From the NCBI GenBank assembly GCA_035772785.1, contig JAOCPU010000036.1, positions 248,001 through 312,000 of the forward strand: a stretch of DNA of 64,000 nucleotides. Reading direction: 5' to 3'. The notes beneath the pieces are model-generated. The model was given only the letters and a program-made list of their open reading frames with translations, made no database searches and was not told the origin of the DNA. This DNA comes from Phlebiopsis flavidoalba (Eukaryota; Basidiomycota; Agaricomycetes; Polyporales; Phanerochaetaceae). Made by a program: the position numbers and the translations under genes. Below, one piece after another: positions 36,087 to 47,596 of the stretch; the stretch's first letter is position 1; each line of letters starts with the position of its first letter.

Positions 36087-36902
36087 CTACGACGCGGCGA
36101 GCAGCCGCACACTCGTCAACAGCCCAAAGTGGTCGCTCGCCCACTGCCCAAGCGGCGTCTTGACCCCAACACCCACACGCTCCGGGCGGTCGACCGCACA
36201 CACGCCGTTGGGCACATAGAGCACCTTGTCGAGCCGGCCGGGCGCAAACTCGTGGCTCGGCGGCTGGTACCCCCACGTCGTGTCCCGCCCGTCGTCCGCG
36301 CCGCCCGCCCACGCGTCGCAAAGGCCCACCGCGCCCGGCAGCAGCGCGTCCGCCGCCGCGATCGCGTTCATGTCCCCCGCGACGAGCCCCGCGTGCACGC
36401 CCGCGCCCCGCGCCGCGTCCGCCGCCGCGCGCAGCTGCCACGGCCGCACCGGCGTGCCCTGCGCGAGCGACTCGAGGTGCACGTTCACGAGGCGCACCGT
36501 GCGCTCCGCCCCCTCCTCCTCCTCTTCATCGTCATCTTCCCCAGGCAGGCCAAGCCGCACGTCGACAGCCAGCGCGTGCCGGCGCATCGGCGAACACGCA
36601 TACTCGAGCGTATACGCGCGCACCACCGGAATCGTGCGCGCAACGAGCGTGACGCACCCCGCGCCCGCGCCGCGCGGCCAGTGCTCCGCCTTGGCGGGCG
36701 CGACGACAAAGTGCGCGCGCACCCACGCGTGCTCGAGCAGCGCGGGCAGCGCGCGCGCGTGCACCTCCTGCAGGAGCACCGCGCACGGCTAGGGCTGATC
36801 GCCGCGGGCCGCCGCAGCGGCGACACCGACGTGCTGGATGGTGCTGTGAGCAGCGGTCGTGAGCGCGATTTTTGCGTTTGCGCGAACGCCCGTTCCAGTC
36901 AT
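36087..36902 (-). CDS. Endonuclease/exonuclease/phosphatase family protein
   Basis: EEP-fold metal-dependent phosphodiesterase, closest in feel to fungal Tdp2/Ape-like proteins; substrate unknown. Clear catalytic blocks in one 230-residue frame: VLLQEVHARALPALLEH (metal-binding Glu), an acidic insert DDDEEEEEG, VRLVNVHLESLAQGTPVRP, GLVAGDMNAIAAADALLP (Asp and Asn of the active site), DAWAGG, FAPGRLDKVLYV, and the terminal SDHFGLLTSVRL (catalytic Asp-His). The usual N-terminal 'TWNV' strand is not visible. Upstream codons starting MTGTGVRANAKIALTTAA read into the domain only across one frame change near 36790, and the real N-terminus may be an exon further right. High GC produces long false frames on the opposite strand. 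Confidence 0.83.
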
Positions 36903-38299
36903 CAGCTGGGCATGCTGCTGCTCGAGATGCGCTCTGTGCGTGCGATTGAGGGCGCGTGGGCTGGATGGGGAGCGGCGAGCGCGAGCGCGGGTCGGCGTGC
37001 GAAGATTGGCTCGGGCTGCGGGCCCCCCGAGAGCTGGAGGGCGAGGGCCGACGGGTCGCGCGCGCGAGCGGCGGCGCGGAACGAGGCGCGTCTTTGCTCC
37101 GCTGTCCGCGAGTGTGTCTCCACTCTTCTGCTTTCTCTTTGAAGAAGCTAGCCTGGACGGATCTCGCACCACGCCTCTGCGCAGAGGTGATTGGGGCCGT
37201 TCATACGTACTTCCAGTCCTCTTTTTGCCTGCTCTCTTCGGGTCGTTTGTTCTTTTATGCTCCTCGAGGGCTGTGCTGTAGTCGCTTCGAGTCGTGTCTC
37301 TCGTAGTCGAGGGAGTACAGAACAAGCGTACATCCACCGTCGATCCGCCCCACCCTCTATAATTACCACTCCCGCCAGACGCAATGCCGATCTGGACCCG
37401 CCCAATCGAGACCGTGGGCGAACCAGTCCCGCGCGGACGCTCGCCTCGAGGCAGTCCGACCTGCCGCAGATATGTGCCTCCCCCCGCCGCCGACTTCCGC
37501 TCGTCTTGCCCTCCTTTTGCCCTCACCCGGCGGCCACACGGGCGCGTGGGGCCCGCCTCTGTAGATCGCCTGGTGCCAGTGTGTCCGTCTGGACGGCTGG
37601 TTGGTCCGTCCCTCAGCCCGTACAATCAATGCGGTCGTAGCTGTGCTGCCGCTCTGGATTGCGCAAGGGCATATGGGTGGCGTGGGCGAGATAGGTTGGC
37701 GGGTGCGGTGGTATAACACTCGATCACGGATGCCCTCATCCGGGTGCTTTCTTGCACGGAGTTTCTCATTAACGTTACCACACCAGTGATTCTCAGCCGA
37801 GAATTCGACGTAGACGATTGTTTCAACGAGTGTGCTGTGTCCGTACTACTTACAAATCTATGAGGGTGGTTACATCTAGTCTAATCTACAAAGAACGAGT
37901 GTACCAGCAGGCGATCTTATACAATGTCCTATGAATTTACGGCATAACAGTAGTCGCTATAATGTTGTACTAAGTCCGTCGGTGGTGTGTATGGTATAAT
38001 GGTGGTATGGCACGATCCGGTGCGGAAATGAATGAATGTACGATGAAGGAATGTACGATGAAGTGCTTGTGAAGGAATGTACGGACTGAATGTGTAGATG
38101 ATGAAATCCAGAGGGCGTATTATGATGATTGTAAAACATGCGGGCGGCCCACGGGACAGCGGAGCCGGAGTTTTCAGAACGTGAGGCCTATGTCGAACAT
38201 ACAGACGATAGCGATGCGTTCGCCAGAAAAGTTGGAACCATTGTGCAAGGAATAGAAATGATGAGCACGAGTTCCCGCGGAGACGAGCCGCGCTGCGTA
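36903..38299. other. Unassigned stretch with short direct repeats
   Basis: May contain a missing first exon of the EEP gene (36.9-37.1 kb); otherwise nothing recognised. At about 38031-38090 the unit GAATGTACGATGAA or close variants occurs three times, a small imperfect tandem repeat just beyond the 3' end of the Ca2+/H+ exchanger gene. Confidence 0.45.
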
Positions 38300-41285
38300 C
38301 CAGGGTTAGAACCAGAACGTCACCGGCACGGCGACGTGATGCCCTACAGCCCGATGTAGGATTAGGCCTTCGAGCCAGTTGGAGCTCCCGTCGGCTACTA
38401 CGACACAGCCCATCCGTGTGTGGACTGCGCCTGATGAGCAACGATTTGTATGGAGATAGAGATGGATGCTTGACACGGATAGGAAGAGATGTACACACAC
38501 GATCGACTCGAACGGATCGAACAGTAGGGCTAGCGGTTTATCCAGCACCCAGCCAGGAGAATCATGAATACTGAAAAAGCCGTTATTAAGACAGGGGAAG
38601 ACGTCTGACATCTAGACGCACGGGATGACGACAAAGCGGCGGTTTGCTAAAATAACAAGACGTCAGGTGGCGAATAGTAGCGAGGTCCGACGTTAATCGA
38701 ATAGAGGCCGTACGCTCGTTGCGCCGACGGCACAACATGATACTAGACGTCAGTGACTGTTCCCTACATACGATAACTGCAGCGGATCGTGATACATACA
38801 CGTGATTACATACGTCTGTAATATTACAACAAATGTCGGTCTAAGGAATAAGATGTGTTTTCAAAGTACGAGGACAGGCGGAGGCGGGGTGGTCACGGGC
38901 GAGCGCGCAGCGAGCACCACAGTCGGGAGAAGAATCAGCGCGATCCACTCCTTGCCTCATCGTGCGCGCTGATACTATCAATCGAGTCGACATCATCCAC
39001 TACACCCGCAAATTAAAATCCATCGCCACAGTTGAGCTACTCAAAGTCCCGTCGCACGAACTCAACGGTGCCACGCCCGCACATACCACCGTGACAAAAC
39101 TCATCAAAAACAGCGTCAAGAACCAGCTCAACTGCGGCTAGGTTTCCGCTCCTCAAGCGGCGCCGACCCTTCCTCCCACCCCGGGGGGGGGGGTCCCTCA
39201 CCGGCCTCACCTCCCTCCGCAAGCTGCACCCTCGCCCGCCCCTCCTTGCCATAAAACCCCCTCGCTAGCATCGACCTCGTAGATATGCTCCCCGTCCGTA
39301 TAATACGCCGACACGAGCTCCGTGACGAGCGAGAGCCGCTCGCTGCCGGCCGTACAGCACGCTCGCGGCTGCCGTCCTCCGAGTCGCAGCGGCGCGCGCA
39401 CCTCGGGGACGAGCACCCGCACGGTCGTAAGACCGCGCCGAGGGTCGTGCTGCTCGGGCAGGGCGAGGGCGCGATGCTGCTCGGACACGGCGACGCGCGC
39501 GGGGGGCGACACGCTCGGACGCGCGCTGGTACGCACACGGCGCGGGCGGGCTCTTGGCGAGCACCGGGTCGCGAAGGTGGGCGCGGGGCTGAGGAGGCGG
39601 CGGAGCGCGGGGCTGCCGGGGCGCACGCGCGAGGCCATGGAGCGCATGGAGACTGCGTTGGGGGAGTTTTGTTGCTGGGGTGTTTGGGCGTCGGGTGAAG
39701 TGGTGGGAGTGGGACCAGAATTGAAAGAGGATGGTAGCAGATGTAGACTGGTGGTGCGTCAGTAAGAAGGGAGACTGTGGAATATTGAAGATACGTACCG
39801 AAGATGAGAATGACAGAAACCTGGGGGGAATGGTTAGCATATAGCCATTGAAAAATGGCTGGGGCTTACTCCATGCTCATGCGAAGGATATCCTTCTTCT
39901 GCTCCTCAATCTGCTCCTTGACATTCTCACTGCCGTCGCGGTAGGTCAAGGTAAAGTGAAAGGCCGCCGGAAGCAGCACGGCACCGACGCTGAGACTCAA
40001 CAAAGACGATGGTGGATTTGCGTGGCGGCTAACAGAGTGACGGGATCAGACTTGGCGAGTGTACGGAAGCACAATGGAATGCGCTTACTTGAGTCGAAAT
40101 CTTGCTGCGTAAATCGCATACCTCCGGCGAAGAAGCACATTCCCAGAATCAACACTTACCCAACGGTTAGTCCGAAAATAATTCCTCAGAAGGGGCAGAC
40201 GGGGCTCACGCAGTTTGCTTAGCATCGCGCCGATAACTAGTAATTTGTCAGTGCAAGAGAAATATTAGTAGAGGAATACTACTTACGGGACGACTGCACG
40301 ACGCGCAGTTTCGCACTTTCGCAGCGCGATGATCTAAAGGCCGAGCTCAGCCATCACCGTACTGTGACACAGAAGTGGAGAGCTTACGGCGATAACTGAT
40401 TCGACGCTAAGAAATAGACATGGTCACAGCACTTAATTAAGCGATCGAGATGGACGACTGTGGGTCCTAAAATAGCTTGACTTACATGTTGCTCTAAAGG
40501 AAAATCAGAAAGTCAGAAAGGGGATGGCAAGAGACAAGGGTCTCGTACCAGGCTGGCGTTCAGCAGTCCTGTTCTTGAGCCGCCGACGCGAATTGCCAGT
40601 TCGCGCACGGACATGTCGTGCATCTACCATGGTCATGAGTGACGAGGTTGTAGGGAGATCTCATGAAGTCTACCTTGACGAGAGGGACCATGGATACGAT
40701 AGTGGCTATATGCGGAGTATTATGAGTGAGATTGGGTGTTAGTATGACCTTGAACTTACACGCAAAGATGAGGAGCGGTAGTAGACCCAGGGCTTGCCAA
40801 TCGCAAGATCCACTGCAAAAGTATTTGAATGTTGTTCATCGACCGCGAATTGTGGCACATACAGTCGCAGGGACGTTCAGAAGAAGAAGATTCAGCCCTT
40901 TCGTAACAAATTAGGGCTCGACACCGGTGAAATCATGAGGCAGTACTCACATGAACCGAATAATGCCAGTCTCCAGCCCATGAACATGTTAGATACTCGC
41001 GCAGGTTCCTTCCCATGGATGGGTAGTCCAGCTTCGTTTGCGCCAGCATCTTTGCTCTTTGCGTTTTCTTCGACAACATGAGAAACCCCCAGTTGTCTGT
41101 GCCGAGCTTTTGGAGTCAGTCTTCTCCACAAGGTTCACTGTGGAGGTGTAGGTCATCGTCGAGCTCTCTGAGGGTGAGAGCGTATGTGTAGGCCGCAGAT
41201 GGGTGTCGTGCATTGAATAGACTTGTGCATTGTCGCTTTCCGCGGTGTGTTGTCTAAGAACTTCTATTGTCGCTGACGAGTGCAT
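38300..41285 (-). CDS. VCX1: Vacuolar Ca2+/H+ exchanger (CAX family)
   Basis: Cation/proton exchanger of the CaCA superfamily, which loads Ca2+ into the vacuole using the proton gradient. Read through about ten short introns: an N-terminal cytosolic leader MHSSATIEVLRQHTAESDNA with TMTYTSTVNLVEK, NMFMGWRLALFGS, LGLLPLLIFA, IVSMVPLVK, DMSVRELAIRVGGSRTGLLN, NVESVIAVIIALRKCE (first exchanger alpha repeat), VIGAMLSKLL, LGMCFFAGGMRFTQQDFDSS, SLSVGAVLLPAAFHF, YRDGSENVKEQIEEQKKDIL, VSVILIF, FQFWSHSHHF, then the second half KEWIALILLPTVV, GWVLDKPLALLFDPFESIV, DGSSNWLEGLIL and VTFWFYPG. A stop in VTFWF*P is removed by dropping one A. The region 38.6-39.25 kb (second alpha repeat) is poorly readable. 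Divergent from COX4 with about 490 bp between starts. Confidence 0.88.
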
Positions 41286-41772
41286 AGTGTGTCGCGGTGC
41301 AGTGGTGCACTTCTGAGAGGATCTTCACCTACCGCCAGGGTGGGTGAGGAGATGGACGCGTAAAAGACAGAGGTGGTGCTGAGGCTAGTCGCTGCGCACG
41401 ACTGACGAGCCGAGACACACCTTAAACATTTCGAGATATGTTTAGAAGACGTGCTAAAGCCGTGTCAAAACAGCTTCTTCGCCACTTCACACAGCGTCCG
41501 CGACGCGAGCTTACCCGCTCGCTCTGGCAGCTTCCCTGCCTTATATGGCAGGTGCGGGGAGCATCGAAGCCGCTTAGCTAAGCAAGCCATATCCAGCACG
41601 CCAGTCTCCGGCACCAGTCGGCTGCCTTTTTTTGGGTCGCTTTCGGGTAATAGCGGGGCAACGCCGTGACGCGCCCGTCACACTGGTTATTCCGTCACGC
41701 CTGCAACAACTCGAGCTCAACGTCCGCAACACCCCGCCGACGCCCTCTAGCCCGTCGCCACCACCCTAAAAC
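41286..41772. promoter_or_regulatory. Shared upstream region of VCX1 and COX4
   Basis: About 490 bp between two divergent starts, so it should contain both promoters. No TATA box or known operator stands out; pyrimidine-rich patches lie before the COX4 ATG. Confidence 0.5.
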
Positions 41773-42362
41773 ATGCTCCGCGCCGCCATCCGTCCCGCCA
41801 CCCTCGCCGCCCCCGCGCAGCCAGGCCTGCTGCCCGCGCTTTCTCCGTCTCTGCTGCCCGGCCTGTCCGACGAGAAGCACGTCGAGCCCGCTCTCTTTTG
41901 CTCCTGGCGCAAAGGCCGGTGTCGTCCCCACCGATGACATCCACGCTACCGGTCTCGAGCGTCTCCAAATTATTGGAGAGCTGACCGGTGCCAAGGTCTT
42001 CGACTACGACCCCCTCTCGACTCGAGCAGGATTGGCACCAAGTCGGACCCCGTCAAGGTCTTCTCCTGGGTGCGCATTGTTTATCCGTCGACCGTGTAAA
42101 ATATTTATGTAATGGTGCACTCAATGCTACTATATTTTACAGGAACCTGAGCGTATCATTGGCTGCACTGGCTCCCCCGCCGAGTCCCACGAACTTCACT
42201 GGATGCAACTCAAGCACGACAACACCCCCCGTTGCCCTGAGTGCGGCTCCGGTATGTAATCCCTACTATATCCCGCGAGTCTTCTGTAATATTTTTTGCA
42301 GTCTACAAGATGGACTCTTCCAGGGCGACCTCGAGGCGTCCGCGCACGCTCTCAACCACTAA
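41773..42362 (+). CDS. COX4: Cytochrome c oxidase subunit 4 (zinc-binding; Cox5b homolog)
   Basis: Nuclear-encoded subunit of mitochondrial complex IV, inner membrane, matrix side. The N-terminus MLRAAIRPATLAAPAQPG is Arg/Ala-rich like a mitochondrial targeting peptide. After one frame change come VVPTDDIHATGLERLQIIGE, LTGAKVFDYDPL, SSRIGTKSDPVKVF, an intron (about 42070-42143), EPERIIGCTGSPAESHELHW, MQLKHDNTPRCPECGS with the zinc-binding Cys pair, a second intron (42252-42301), and VYKMD..QGDLEASAHALNH then TAA. This block order is diagnostic. Frame changes occur near 41900, 42020 and in the last exon near 42318. The length of about 160 residues suits the family. Confidence 0.94.
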
Positions 42363-44556
42363 ACTCGGATATTGGAAAGAGTAGTTGTCGAGGACTGTTG
42401 CTGTAGACGGAAGGCTTTCGATAGGCCGAACAATTCATTCCATCTTTCTTACTCCTCCATATGGACCAGACGACAACACACGGTATCGAAACTAGATGAA
42501 TATTGAGGTGCCCCGATGCTCTGCCTTCCAAGCTCGCTGCGTTACTATGCTCTCTCCAGGCCGCCGCGTCTAGTTTTTGCTTCATACAATCCCTAGGCGG
42601 CTCGTGATGCGCCCAGGCTTACAGTCCAGACGCTGTTCTAGAGCACGGTGAACTTGGACGATGCCTGTTGTTCTCTGTTGCTGGAGGGTGCGTATATTTT
42701 CGCAAACTAGCTACGCCCGCACGTCTTCATAACGGATATCAAGTCATACACAGGTGAGTGCGGACTGCGTCGACCGACCTCTATCGTTGAGCGCTCCGCT
42801 GTCCCCGTGTTATACCCGGAGTGGCCGGTTACTCCTGACACTGGTCGTCGAGAAATTACTCAAAAGCAAGAATGTCACAACGCTGAAAGTTTGAAACCTA
42901 CGCGGAGTATTATCCGATTGTTGTGAGGACTTTCGGCTTCGTTGTGATGATATATATCCGTGATGTTTTTTTTTCTTGGAAAGACAAAACTTCACTGTCT
43001 CTTGGACGACTAAGACGCGGCGGTTTATCCCTGACTGACTACTGCTCACAACCCGGCCCCACGCAGGCAAATGTCATTTGTGAGGACACAAGGAGTAGGC
43101 GAAAACCGAGTGAAGGGCTATAAAGCATCGTTAACCAGGAGATGTCGCTCGAAGTCCCAAACTTATGGATATCGACGTCGTAACCTCGGAACCGTGCGTT
43201 TGCTTGTGGGTCCACCCCCAAGGCAAAGGCAACCGCTACGCGTATGTCTAATCCAGGACTCAATTGGCAACATGCATTTCATTCAAGCGTCGCCGAAGAC
43301 CCGGATTGTCAGATTCAATAGCCTCGAATAGTCTACAAACCAGGGGCGGGCGAGTTGCCGTTCGTACATGAGATACAGTAAGTGTTCCGAAAAACATATT
43401 ATTGTTCCCTTTGTCCCGTAGCCTCCGTGTTGACATGGAGAAAAGCAGGGGACACTGGGGACGCATGAGATTCCATCAGGTTGAAAATGAGGTGTCTTTT
43501 GTCGCACTGGGGTACATCCTTGCACCTGGACAAAAAACTCCGTCAACGTGAAAGCACCTGAAAGCACTGACGGAGCTCTTATTGACCCCGTCCTGAGAGG
43601 ACGCTGCCGTTGACTTGTTGTTGGTGGTCCCCGTTGCTTGACAGAAGCGGGGGCGTCCCCCGGATCTACCAGGCCCGCCTCGCTTCCGCGACCATAACCC
43701 CTTATTATGAATGTCAACAGGAGCGGGTGCTCATCGTGAGTTGCGATAATCTGCTATGTACTACGTATTGTCTGCCTTCTCAAAATACAAGGTTGCCTAC
43801 TTGCTATTGTGGCCCAGCTTTACCACGGTGCCGCACTCAATAATGTTAAGTTCAGAAGTTTACACTTTCGAGCAAACGTTGATGAGATTACTCTCTCCAG
43901 CGCATGATGCCCACCCTCCCCGGCGGGTTGCTCGCCGTGCTTCCTCTTGGCGATAAACAGCCCGAGATTTCAGCGATCGTGCGAAATAGGATGTACCTTG
44001 GTGGTTGTCAAGCTCTGGCCTGGTCTCTACGCACGCTTTTAACATGACGCGTGGGTTCGTACTCAGTTGGCCTTATATGGATTTCTGGAATACGCCATCG
44101 GCGACGACGACGGGGAATGCAACGCGCGTTGTGGCTTTTCGAGCCCTATCAACAAAAATAATGAAATGGAACACACTCGTTGTGCGGGCCCCGATCCAGG
44201 CAAGGATCCGGCACCCGCTCAGGAAACGTTCGCGATCAGGTCGTTGCTCGAGGTGCGCTTTGGTATAAAAGGTGTACGGTGCTTGGCGGGGGTGCTCTAA
44301 CACTCGTTGTTTCCTCCCTCTTCAGATTGTGTTGGTTCGTTTTGAACGGCCGTCCCTCGGCCTCTTTCTCGACCAGGTGTCAGTCCTTCCTACATTCCTA
44401 CATTCTTTCAACCGTTTCCCCTTCTACCTCTCTTTTCAAAAGAAAATCTCGGGAGCTAAGGTTCATCTCCTTTTTGACTGTTCATTACGGGGGCGGAAGG
44501 CTTGGTGGTGCACGCCCACCGGAGACTTTCTACTGCTGTAACCTCAATTCGTCGAG
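42363..44556. other. Unassigned stretch
   Basis: About 2.2 kb with only short frames. Nothing I recognise on either strand. The right end has a pyrimidine-rich leader (about 44310-44450) as often seen before highly expressed fungal genes, consistent with the promoter of the following secreted-protein gene. Confidence 0.45.
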
Positions 44557-47051
44557 ATGTTCTCCAAATCGCAACTTTATCACCGTCGCACTGAGCCTTC
44601 TCTCCATATCCGAGATCTTCTTACGCCCGTGAGAGGTGGCTCGAGAGGGGACGGACGCTCCGTTGAGCTCTAACCCTCGTTTTGCGGTTCGGCCAGGAGC
44701 ACCCTGCCCGTCATTGACAAGCTTCCTCTGCCTGCCCGGTCAGGTTTTGCGGTGTCCTTGCGGGTCAAGCCATCACTCCTTTGCTTGCTCTCGCCTCTCA
44801 AGGCGAATGTACTCCCAGCAGGATATGGCTGACGCCATCATTGGTACGTATTTCTTTCTCCATTGATGAAAATGCCCCTCATTCTCCACTCCAGATGCCG
44901 CTCAGCAGTTCGATGATGCTACCAAGACCAACATGATCGCGTTGGCCGTCGAGTACCGTCAAGTCGAGAAGAACACTCCCTCCTGTAGGTTTAAATATTT
45001 TCCATCTCAGTCTCGTAACTGATCCCGAATTCTGTAGGACTTCACGCACGAACCCTCCCACCAACCGTAACTCGGTGTTCTGCCAGAAGGCCCCCAAGAA
45101 CGCTCAGCTTAACAGCTTGGTCCAGGCGCAGGATCCTGCCAACGATCCCAACCTTTTCTTCGACCCCGCCACCAAGGCATCCGTCAAGAAGGGTTCTCAG
45201 GCAAACGACTTTCCCCTTCGGTACCCTCCGGCGCTGCCTCTGGATCTTCCAGGTAAACTACAAACCGACGCCCGTCAACATTAGTCTGACGTTGTGCGCG
45301 TTACAGCTCGTCGGCTTCTGCGGTCTCGTGCGAGCGCAAGCGCCGCCGCGGCGAACACCGCTGCTGCGACTTCTGTTGCTGCATCGAGCTCTGCCGCTGC
45401 TGCTGCTTCCACCGACTCTCGCGGACACTTGCGCTGTATGTGTACTACTTATTACGAGCATGATAAAGAGGCTTAATTAATTTCTTTAGGAAACCGTGAC
45501 AGTAACCGTGGGCCGCGACTGATGCGGCGTCCCACAACCGATGCCGCCTCTTCCGCTGCCTCTACCCGACGCGGCTGCCACCTCTTCTTCTGCCGACCGC
45601 TGCCACCTCGACTGCGAACACCGCCGCCATCGGTAACTTCGGCAAGTGCTCCGTCCCCCAGATTGAGTTCCGCCACTGGCTTCGACAACCGCAAGGAAAC
45701 TAGCTTCCAGCCTGTTGACAAGAGTCATTTTTTTTTTATCTATACACACCACTCTATGCTAATCATTTCACGATCACAGCGTCGTTCAACCACGGCTCTG
45801 CCCAGAACATCGACATCATCACCCAGTTCATCTGCGACACTCTGACGAAAACACTTGCGGTGCTGACCAGACCGCGAAGGACACTTGCCAATCGGCTCGT
45901 GCTGCCGCAGACACCCAAGACCGCAAAGACTGGTGCTCAGGCTGATGCCTTCAACGCCGCGTTCGGTATCAAGACCGACTTCTCCGCTGTCGCCGCCGTC
46001 GATAACCAGGGCAACGTCATTGCTGGCTCGTCCACTGGCTCCGCCTCTACCGCTGCCTCCTCGAGCGCTGCTGCCAACAAACGCCGCCGCTACCTCGTCG
46101 ACTTCGAGCAGCTCGGGCATTGGCAACTTCGGCAAGTGCTCTGTCCCCCAGATTGAGTTCGCCACCGGCTTCGACAACCGTAAGGAGACCAGCTTCCAGC
46201 CCGTTGACAAGAGTATGTCGTTTTCCTATGATAAGCTTTGGACAGCTCTGATATAGTACTCCTCTAGCCTCGTTTAACCACGGCTCCGCCCAGAACATCG
46301 ACATCATCACCCAGTTCATCTGCGACACGCTCACCAACAGCTGCGGCGCTGACCAGACTGCCAAGACACCACCTGCGCCAACGCCCGCTCTGCCGCTGAC
46401 ACCAAGACCGCTAAGACTGGTGCTCAGGCAGATGCCTTCAACGCTGTCTTCGGTATCAAGACCAACTTCGCTGCTGTCGCCGCCGTCGATGACCAGGGTC
46501 GCGTGATTGCTGGCTCCTCCACCGGCTCTCAACGCCGCTGCCGCTACCACGTCCGCTGCTGCCTCTACCGCCGCCGCCACCACTCTGCCAAGGCCGCCGC
46601 TGCCTCCAGCACTGCTGCTGCTTCGACCAGCTCGGGGGGGCGTCGGTAACTTTCGGCAAGTGCTCCGTTCCCCAGATCGAGTTCGCCACCGGCTTCGACA
46701 ACCGCAAGGAGACCAGCTTCCAGCCCGTTGACAAGAGTAAGTATCACATTCTTCTGAACTTGAAGTCAGAGGTCTAATGTCGAACTCGCAGCTTCGTACA
46801 ACCACGGCTCTGCCCAGGGCATCGACATCATCACCCGCTTCATGTGCGACCAGCTGAACCAACAGCTGCGGCGCCGACCAGACCGCGAAAGACACTTGCG
46901 CCAAGGCGTCTGCCGCCGCCGACGACCAAGGCCGCGAAGACCGGTGCCCAGGCAGACGCGTTCAACGCTGTCTTCGGCATCAAGACCAAACTTCTCCGCC
47001 GTCTCGGCTGTCGACGACCAGGGCCGCGTCATTGCTGGCTCCACCGCGTAA
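44557..47051 (+). CDS. Secreted protein of repeated cysteine modules with Ala/Ser linkers
   Basis: Looks extracellular: an N-terminal frame MFSKS..NFITVALSLLSI resembles a signal peptide, an intron follows, then QGECTPS. The first module differs (DMADAIIDAAQQFDDATKTN, FCQKAPKNAQLNSLVQAQDP). Three later modules share one plan: a lead-in GNFGKCSVPQIEFATGFDNR and KETSFQPVDK, an intron after DK, SFNHGSAQNIDIITQFICDT, CGADQTAKDTCANAR, AKTGAQADAFNAVFGIKTNF and VAAVDDQGRVIAGSSTGS. Ala/Ser-rich linkers join the modules (45.30-45.42, 46.03-46.09 and 46.54-46.63 kb). The last module ends AGSTA then TAA. Lead-in plus module has two Cys per core, probably disulphide-bonded. Such proteins are common in basidiomycetes but have no role I know. 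Many frame changes. Introns at equivalent places show growth by whole-module duplication. Confidence 0.8.
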
Positions 47052-47596
47052 TCGACGAGGAGAGTTTCGATTTTTTGTTCACGCAAGTGATACCTAGCGT
47101 GCACGTCGCGACGCGACGCTACGCCAGGAGAGGCTGGACCCCATTCTAGACGTACTACACACTTTTTGTACTCGTCTGTCGCTTCGACATTAATAACACG
47201 CAATCTGTGAGGGAAACAACTAAATTTCTGTGTGGGTGTGATTGTTCTTGCTGGTCTTTCTTCTCGTCATGAACACAATTGAAAAGAATATCTGGCCACG
47301 TACCACGATCGCGCTTCGCCGACGCTTTGCGTAGTAAGCGCCGCATGTCGTTGCCACCGAAGCAGCCCGCCTTTGTCCTTTGCTCTCTTCTCTGTCGCAC
47401 CCAAACCAGTGCGTATTGTAGACGGGTGTTTGTGACTGCCACCCTCAATCGGATTCATTGTTATCTTCCTCCGTGTGGCTCAAACTCTAACAATCAGCGA
47501 CGACGGTTACCGAGTGTTGCCACCCGGCATTGCAGCTGTTTTTTGTACTTCATCGACTCACGGCGACGACATTTGTCGGTCGTGTGACTGCACTTC
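47052..47596. other. Intergenic region
   Basis: Holds the 3' end of the repeat-module gene and the upstream region of the next gene. No RNA gene or repeat seen. Confidence 0.5.

Noticed and set aside
36226..36792. 188-codon plus-strand frame rich in Ser/Ala/Arg
   Set aside because: It is the antisense of the well-supported EEP domain in very GC-rich DNA.
35991..37142. 383-codon plus-strand frame, the longest in the window
   Set aside because: Arg/His/Ala-rich composition and full overlap with the antisense EEP gene; no motif. A GC shadow.
38306..38611. Separate small gene with LFDPFESIV
   Set aside because: This is the C-terminal part of the Ca2+/H+ exchanger, not an independent gene.
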